Source: Acinetobacter chengduensis (GTDB lineage: Bacteria; Pseudomonadota; Gammaproteobacteria; Pseudomonadales; Moraxellaceae). Taken from it: 64,000 bases of DNA. Every line of letters starts with the position of its first letter. Positions within the stretch are counted from its first letter, which is position 1. The stretch is taken from positions 1-64,000 of the forward strand of contig NZ_RCHC01000019.1 in assembly GCF_003664645.1 (NCBI RefSeq). The letters run 5' to 3'. The translations under genes and the position numbers were made by a program. The notes under the pieces were generated by a model. The model ran no database searches and was not told where the DNA came from. It saw only the letters and a program-made list of their open reading frames with translations. Below, piece after piece: positions 59,737 through 64,000 of this stretch.

Positions 59737-60356
59737 TGGCCAGCCCGTTCCACTGGCAAAATTCGTCTGACTTGAGCCCGGCGTGTTTCACTGTATGAAA
59801 TAGCATATTCATTTGAACCGCGAAAAATCAGGTCACGGAACCACGCACACAAATAAGAGTAATCCACTTCACCAATATGCACTGACAAGTGATAAAGCGA
59901 GACTTCACCTTCACCTATTACGGCGTCAATTTGACGCTTAATTTTTTTAGGTAAACGCTTCTGACAATTCAGGCTATAAAGAATCGAATTACCCACCGGG
60001 CAAAAACTATAAGTTACCGCACCAGATAAAATTAATTCTTCCATTACTTCCATACGCATTTTTGCAGGCACAGAAAAGAAATTATGTAACTCGCTCATAT
60101 AGCGTGGGCCATCAATCAATAATTCAAGCAACAAACGCTTAAAGCCTTCATGATTAATAACCATAGGGGAGAATCCAAAACGCGATATATACGCATGATA
60201 AATCTCTGGGATGCGCCAAAGATCCAACTTGATGTATTCAAAAATACGGGCTGGCAATAAAGCTTCAATTCCCCGTTCCCAGTATCCCTGCATTTGAGCA
60301 CGTGTAATCTGCTTATCACGCGCCGATACAATCGAAACAAACAATTCTTTAGTCAT
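59733..60356 (-). CDS. hypothetical winged-helix-like protein (207 aa)
   Basis: The start is the ATG at 60356 (MTKELFVSIVSARDKQITRA), overlapping the stop of the 59-aa gene (TTAATG). The middle region (KRLLLELLIDGPRYMSELHN, RMEVMEELILSGAVTYSF) reads like a winged helix. The C-terminus is basic (ETRRAQVRRILPVERAG). Early-lytic regulator is plausible given its place after the Cro-like gene. Confidence 0.6.
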   Translation of the reverse strand: MTKELFVSIVSARDKQITRAQMQGYWERGIEALLPARIFEYIKLDLWRIPEIYHAYISRFGFSPMVINHEGFKRLLLELLIDGPRYMSELHNFFSVPAKMRMEVMEELILSGAVTYSFCPVGNSILYSLNCQKRLPKKIKRQIDAVIGEGEVSLYHLSVHIGEVDYSYLCAWFRDLIFRGSNEYAISYSETRRAQVRRILPVERAGQ

Positions 60357-60535
60357 TAAGCACACTCAGCTAAAGCTTGATAAACACATTCAATGGCTAA
60401 ATCTGATATAGCTGTGCAACCAGTGCTCATATCAAGCACTTGATTTTCTTTTAGCCCAGTAAAAGCCACTAGCTTATGAATACCAATTGTCATAAGAACT
60501 TTGATTAAAAATTCACGGCGCAATAAATCTGACAT
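60356..60535 (-). CDS. small hypothetical protein (59 aa)
   Basis: Begins MSDLLRREFLIKVLMTIGIH, with AGGGA seven bases upstream; ends by overlapping the next ATG. Helical, with two Cys (TGCTAIS, ECVYQALAEC). Coupled between the Cro-like gene and the winged-helix-like gene. Coding is clean over the whole length. Confidence 0.65.
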   Translation of the reverse strand: MSDLLRREFLIKVLMTIGIHKLVAFTGLKENQVLDMSTGCTAISDLAIECVYQALAECA

Positions 60536-60551
60536 GAACGATTCCCTGCAT

Positions 60552-60965
60552 TTATTTTAAGTGACTGAAATCGGAAGGATGAAATCTCCCCCCGGTGATT
60601 TGCTCTAGCTTTTCAGCTTTTGATAACGAAATACGGCCGCCGCTCTTTAACCATGTATGCACAGTGAATTGAGAAACGCCCAGAGCTTTAGCTGTTAGGT
60701 TTTGATTACCAAAATGCGCAAGCACTTCTATATAAATGCGCTCACACTCCAACTCATAACCAATCAGGCTTTTAAGTGAGAACTCAGGCATTTTTGCGTT
60801 AATACAAAGTGCATACGATAAGCCCATCGCACTGCCCGCAAGCCATTTGTAGACAATGCTTAGACTCCATCCGAACAACTCCACAACTGCGGCCGGGCCA
60901 CCCAGCGAATCGATAGCGTTTTTGTATGTGTTAGTAAAAGTCACTGCCATTTTATCGGTTTCCAT
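60552..60965 (-). CDS. Cro/YdaS-like repressor with two HTH segments (137 aa)
   Basis: Residues about 12-40 (NAIDSLGGPAAVVELFGWSL, SIVYKWL) and 85-125 (HFGNQNLTAKALGVSQFTVH, TWLKSGGRISLSKAEKLEQI) each look like a Cro/YdaS-type HTH. Two in one chain is unusual. It is divergent from the CI-like gene across shared operators, the standard arrangement for the lytic switch protein. AGG lies six or seven bases before the ATG at 60965. Confidence 0.8.
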   Translation of the reverse strand: METDKMAVTFTNTYKNAIDSLGGPAAVVELFGWSLSIVYKWLAGSAMGLSYALCINAKMPEFSLKSLIGYELECERIYIEVLAHFGNQNLTAKALGVSQFTVHTWLKSGGRISLSKAEKLEQITGGRFHPSDFSHLK

Positions 60966-61080
60966 TAAAATACCTATAGATTTATAGCTTTATTATAGGT
61001 ATATATGGGTTTTGCACAATAGTAAATGCCGATAATTTATTTTTAAAAGCTATATTTACAATGTAAACTTATAGGTATGT
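60966..61080. promoter_or_regulatory. immunity switch region with operators
   Basis: CCTATAGATTTATAGC (60973-60988), an inverted half site in CTTTATTATAGG (60988-60999) and CTTATAGGTAT (61069-61079). A minus-strand -10 TATAAT (60992-60997) with TTGTGC 16 bases upstream would drive the Cro-like gene and be covered by the first operators. Confidence 0.7.
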
Positions 61081-61132
61081 ACCAATGACCGGCCGTTACC
61101 GATCACTTAATAATAGAAATATAGGTAAATCA

Positions 61133-61819
61133 ATGAATCAACAACATGAGATCTATCCGCAACTACTAACTTTCACAGAGAGGTTAAATTACGCATTTAG
61201 TAATCAACCCCTATCTCAGTCGAAAGTTGCTTTAGAAGTATCTAAAGAAGTTAAATTTTCTCAGCCGACCCTTAGTGATTTATTACAAGGCAAGATCAAG
61301 TCAACAAAACGCGCAGAAACATTGGCCAAAGTTTTGAACACAGACTATCAGTGGCTTGTTACTGGTATCGCAAGTACAGAACAAACGGATGCAACGTCAC
61401 TTGTAAACGTCCCTCTACTAGAGGACTTTGAAACTTACGTTAATATTAAGCCACGTGTTTTAATAAAAAAGCCTGCACCCCACGTCCAGCTTGATATACG
61501 CGCTTTAAGCAAACGTGAAGTCAACTTCTTTAATGCGCGTTATATCCCTATGCCAGATAAGGGCCTTGGCAACTTAATCAACGAAGATAGCCCGGTATTT
61601 TTTGATAAATCCCATACGCTAATTGAAGATGGCCTTAGCTATGTAATTGCTCACGGCGGAATTATTCAAGTTCGCCAGCTATACAACATGCCAATGGGTA
61701 GTATTCGAGTTAATGCGTTAGATGATCAATATGAAAGCTTTGTATTAGACATAAACAAACAAGAAGAACAGCTTTTTCAAGTGCTAGGCATGGTCTTTGC
61801 CGTACTAAATTACTATTAA
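61133..61819 (+). CDS. CI-like prophage repressor, apparently without self-cleavage residues
   Basis: 228 aa from the ATG at 61133 (MNQQHEIYPQLLTFTERLNY), with AGGT upstream; an ATG at 61085 is also in frame. The N-terminal HTH reads NQPLSQSKVALEVSKEVKFS, QPTLSDLLQGKIKSTKRAET, LAKVLNTDYQWLVTG. The C-terminal domain has the LexA/CI fold, but where S24 peptidases have DSM-P it reads MPDKGLGN, and the catalytic Lys is replaced in IIQVRQLY. It should hold lysogeny but probably does not respond to RecA by autoproteolysis. Confidence 0.82.
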   Translation: MNQQHEIYPQLLTFTERLNYAFSNQPLSQSKVALEVSKEVKFSQPTLSDLLQGKIKSTKRAETLAKVLNTDYQWLVTGIASTEQTDATSLVNVPLLEDFETYVNIKPRVLIKKPAPHVQLDIRALSKREVNFFNARYIPMPDKGLGNLINEDSPVFFDKSHTLIEDGLSYVIAHGGIIQVRQLYNMPMGSIRVNALDDQYESFVLDINKQEEQLFQVLGMVFAVLNYY

Positions 61820-61851
61820 TAAGAATAATTACTTAAAAACACTTTTTAAAT

Positions 61852-61881
61852 TTAACCCATATTTCATGTATGGGTTTTTTT
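61852..61881 (+). terminator. intrinsic terminator of the repressor gene
   Basis: AACCCATA / TATGGGTT stem, seven-base loop, seven or eight T. The remaining non-coding sequence 61882-62120 contains AT-rich direct repeats (AATGATGATA type) and the early operators. Confidence 0.85.
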
Positions 61882-62036
61882 CAAACAATTGGGTTTAAAT
61901 ACGTCATGTTGTGACGTAAAGCGTCACAATTATCTAAATCATTTACCGTTTAAAGGTTTTTATTATCAAAAATCATTTTTAATGATGATACCCACTTTTT
62001 TGGTATGTTTTTTACGCAAATAAATAAATGACAAAA

Positions 62037-62105
62037 CCTATAGTTTTACGATAGTTTTTATTGCTTTTATAAAATTACACCTATAGAATTACAGTAATCT
62101 ATAAA
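62037..62105 (+). promoter_or_regulatory. operators of the early plus-strand operon
   Basis: CCTATAGTTTTACGAT (62037-62052) and CCTATAGAATTACAGT (62080-62095), with TATAAA at 62100-62105 just before the 62121 gene. The first operator is an exact 16-base match to one at 51503. Confidence 0.7.
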
Positions 62106-62120
62106 AACGGCGGTATTAAG

Positions 62121-62378
62121 ATGAAATCTAATTACATTATTCAGGGTACGGCGAACCAAGTTGCAGATACTAAAACAGTAAATGCTTTTGAGAAAACTAT
62201 TCGCTTCATTCTTAAAGCATGCTTCGGTGCTGGGATCACCTCACTCATTGCAGTTCTACTTGTTGTTATGTGTATCGGCTTTCAAGAAATGCCGAACCGC
62301 TATGCTACAGCTGTTGCTCAATTTGAAAAGCATCAAGCACTTAACGAAAAATTTAAAGCCAATTCTTTAAATGAGTAA
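62121..62378 (+). CDS. small inner-membrane protein, first gene of the early operon (85 aa)
   Basis: One strong membrane helix (FGAGITSLIAVLLVVMCIGF) between a polar N-terminus and a helical C-terminus ending NSLNE. Under two repressor operators. Could be an early inhibitor or exclusion protein; not recognised. Its last codons and stop are part of an octamer array. Confidence 0.65.
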   Translation: MKSNYIIQGTANQVADTKTVNAFEKTIRFILKACFGAGITSLIAVLLVVMCIGFQEMPNRYATAVAQFEKHQALNEKFKANSLNE

Positions 62379-62420
62379 ATGCGCAATTTATCATTTACTC
62401 AAATGAGTAAATGCGCAAAC
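62364..62420. repeat. octamer linker array, plus-strand operon
   Basis: AAATGAGT, AAATGCGC, AATTTATC, ATTTACTC, AAATGAGT, AAATGCGC. It shows that the linkers also occur in the plus-strand early operon, in the same orientation relative to transcription. Confidence 0.75.
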
Positions 62421-62462
62421 AAGTAACCAACAAATATATTAATTTAAAAGGGAGTCCACCCC

Positions 62463-63446
62463 ATGACATCAACCAACAACGCGCCTCACATCCTTAAAGC
62501 ATTGTCAGCTATGCAAATGGAAATCAGCGAAACTGGGCTTGCTAAAGATCTACCTGCTATCGATAAATCAGGGAAGGAACTATACAAAGCACGTGGCATT
62601 GACGCCGTATACAATCTTTTAAGCCCTTTATTTGGCAAGCATGGAATTGTTCTTGGTGTTAATTGCTTAAAGAAAGAGCGTGAAGCTGTACAAACTAAGT
62701 TCAGCATTCAGTATCAAACATTCTTAACTGTTGAATATACATTTAGCTCATGCGAGGACGGATCTAAACATAGTATTACGGTATTCGGTGAAGCATCCGA
62801 CCACGGCGACAAAGGAACGGCCAAAGCACTATCTATGGCGTTCAAGTGTGCATGCTTTCAAATTTTCTGTATCCCTGTTTGTGATGATCCAGACTCAACT
62901 GTACACGACAAAATCAGTAATACTGACTATACGAACAGTAAACAAAATATGCGTCATTCAATTGTACGCACAGATAACCAAGCAAAAATTACCCGGGATC
63001 AAGAACAACATTTAGGTGGCTTGCTTCACCAATCTGGGCAAAACATTGCCGACCTGCTTCAACACTTCAATGTACAAAAGCTGGGGGATTTTACTATCCC
63101 TATGTATGAAGCAACCTTGCAAGGGCTTGCCGAAGCTGGGATCACGCAACAAGCAGAACCACGGATCACACAACAACAAGTCGGAATACTTGAAAACGCT
63201 TTTAAACAAGGTGGCTGGAATCCTAGAAAGTTATTAGCTAAACACAGCGTTAATAGCTTAAATGAACTACCTGCAAGTGCTTTTGAATCGACTATGAACA
63301 GCATTAGCAAATTTCTCCAAGAGCAACAAGTGATCAATCAGCAACCACACCACAACCAGCAGGGAATGAATAATAACCAGCAATCACAGCAACAAAGCAG
63401 ACGCCAGCAAAATGGTAATTACCAACGAAACGGCAATTATTCTTGA
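62463..63446 (+). CDS. ERF-family single-strand-annealing recombinase
   Basis: 327 aa; GGAG upstream. The ERF core is clear: YKARGIDAVYNLLSPLFGKH, a beta domain, then FGEASDHGDKGTAKALSMAF and FQIFCIPVCDDPD. A linker and a DUF-like repeat region (GGLLHQSGQNIADLLQHFNV; a parallel EQG...NPRKLLAKH segment) follow, and a Gln/Asn-rich tail (NQQSQQQSRRQQNG) recalls SSB-interacting tails. ERF proteins anneal complementary strands for phage recombination or circularisation. Paired with the exonuclease that overlaps its 3' end. Confidence 0.92.
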   Translation: MTSTNNAPHILKALSAMQMEISETGLAKDLPAIDKSGKELYKARGIDAVYNLLSPLFGKHGIVLGVNCLKKEREAVQTKFSIQYQTFLTVEYTFSSCEDGSKHSITVFGEASDHGDKGTAKALSMAFKCACFQIFCIPVCDDPDSTVHDKISNTDYTNSKQNMRHSIVRTDNQAKITRDQEQHLGGLLHQSGQNIADLLQHFNVQKLGDFTIPMYEATLQGLAEAGITQQAEPRITQQQVGILENAFKQGGWNPRKLLAKHSVNSLNELPASAFESTMNSISKFLQEQQVINQQPHHNQQGMNNNQQSQQQSRRQQNGNYQRNGNYS

Positions 63447-64000
63447 TACAGAAACGCACGCACTGGAAGGACGTGCAATTGAAATCGCATACATTCCGCT
63501 GGCCTTGGCCGGCGGAAAAGCAAAAATATATCTGAATAGTGCATTCAACCAACTCTATAACCCACTTGAACCAATTGATATTACGGCGATGGCCGTGCAC
63601 CACATCCTGGACCAAGACGTATGCAATCAACCTGCATATACCGAATTTCAGCTAGGGGAGGGGGCCGAATATATTATTGGCCATAATATTGATTACGATA
63701 TTCGGGTGCTAAAACGTGGCGGTATTCAGCAAGCACTTAAGCCTATCTGCACTTTAGCCCTAGCACGGCGTTATTTACCACAAGCACCAGCGCACAGCAT
63801 AAGCGTGCTTTCGTATTTTCTGGCCAAGGATAAGCCAAGGGTACGCCAAGCACTCAAAAGTGCTCACAGCGCGATTACAGACGTCCAGCTGACGGCATCC
63901 CTATTCAATCATTTGTTGGCCATCATCCCCAAAGAATTTAAAAACAGTATGCAAGCACTCTACGAGCATTCATTGCACTGTCGTATTCCTACCCGCATGC
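63412..64000 (+). CDS. DEDDh 3'-5' exonuclease (DnaQ-like), truncated by the window end
   Basis: Starts at the ATG 63412 inside the ERF gene (35-base overlap, +1 frame), open to the last base (196 codons seen). Exo I motif ILDTETHAL, Exo II IIGHNIDYDIRVL, Exo III HSAITDVQLTA (His-Asp of the DEDDh type). It probably trims 3' ends for the ERF protein or proofreads. The remainder lies beyond the window. Confidence 0.88.
   Translation, partial: MVITNETAIILDTETHALEGRAIEIAYIPLALAGGKAKIYLNSAFNQLYNPLEPIDITAMAVHHILDQDVCNQPAYTEFQLGEGAEYIIGHNIDYDIRVLKRGGIQQALKPICTLALARRYLPQAPAHSISVLSYFLAKDKPRVRQALKSAHSAITDVQLTASLFNHLLAIIPKEFKNSMQALYEHSLHCRIPTRM

Overview
The window looks like the virion/late half plus the immunity and early-recombination corner of a large temperate contractile-tailed phage (myovirus). 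AT-rich sequence, gene families and gene style suggest a Moraxellaceae host, most likely Acinetobacter; that host call is inference. Two features recall P1 and the P1-like phage-plasmids: a giant DarB/DdrB-type polyvalent protein and a second protein with a DarA-type N-terminal domain. A type II toxin-antitoxin pair and a candidate C4-like antisense RNA fit a plasmid-prophage lifestyle, but no replication or partition locus lies in the window.

Almost everything from 1 to 60.97 kb is on the minus strand. Listed in order of transcription (right to left), the virion operons are: protease/structural genes (44.8-42.5 kb); terminase large subunit (42.4-40.8); two paralogous tail fibres (40.8-36.6); an Ig-like adhesin plus neck/head genes (36.5-32.6); major capsid, repeat protein, sheath (32.5-27.9); baseplate wedge genes (27.8-24.4); baseplate hub, collagen-bearing spike (24.3-21.2); portal (21.1-18.8); DarA-like and associated genes (18.7-12.0); the giant DarB-like protein (11.1-4.6); baseplate, holin and GH19 endolysin genes (4.5-1.1); and one more late gene at the left edge. 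A tail lysozyme/tape-type protein sits apart at 53.8-51.6 kb. Nearly every virion operon is preceded by one shared motif, (G/T)GGAAC followed by an A/T tract, usually directly after an intrinsic terminator. I read it as a phage-specific late promoter (15 copies).

From 45.0 to 60.5 kb lie about 25 short, mostly unrecognised minus-strand genes. They are tightly overlapped and often linked by arrays of an 8-bp repeat (AAATGAGT / AAATGCGC / AATTGAGC). The immunity region is at 60.55-62.4 kb: a Cro-like gene (minus) and a CI-like repressor (plus) diverge across operators of the form CTATA-N4-TATAG. The same operators recur before a small membrane-protein gene that starts the plus-strand early operon (62.1 kb) and before one isolated minus-strand gene (51.4 kb). 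The early operon continues with an ERF single-strand-annealing protein and a DEDDh exonuclease cut by the window end.

The least explained global signal is the word TACGGCG and its complement. I count about 113 copies, evenly split between strands, where well under ten are expected. Two copies form the full palindrome TACGGCGCCGTA. Other items for follow-up are the late-promoter family, the octamer linkers, a two-hairpin sRNA at 11.2 kb, a repeat-rich non-coding block at 53.9-54.7 kb, a collagen-like extension beyond a baseplate spike apex, and a terminase leader hairpin that buries its own start region.
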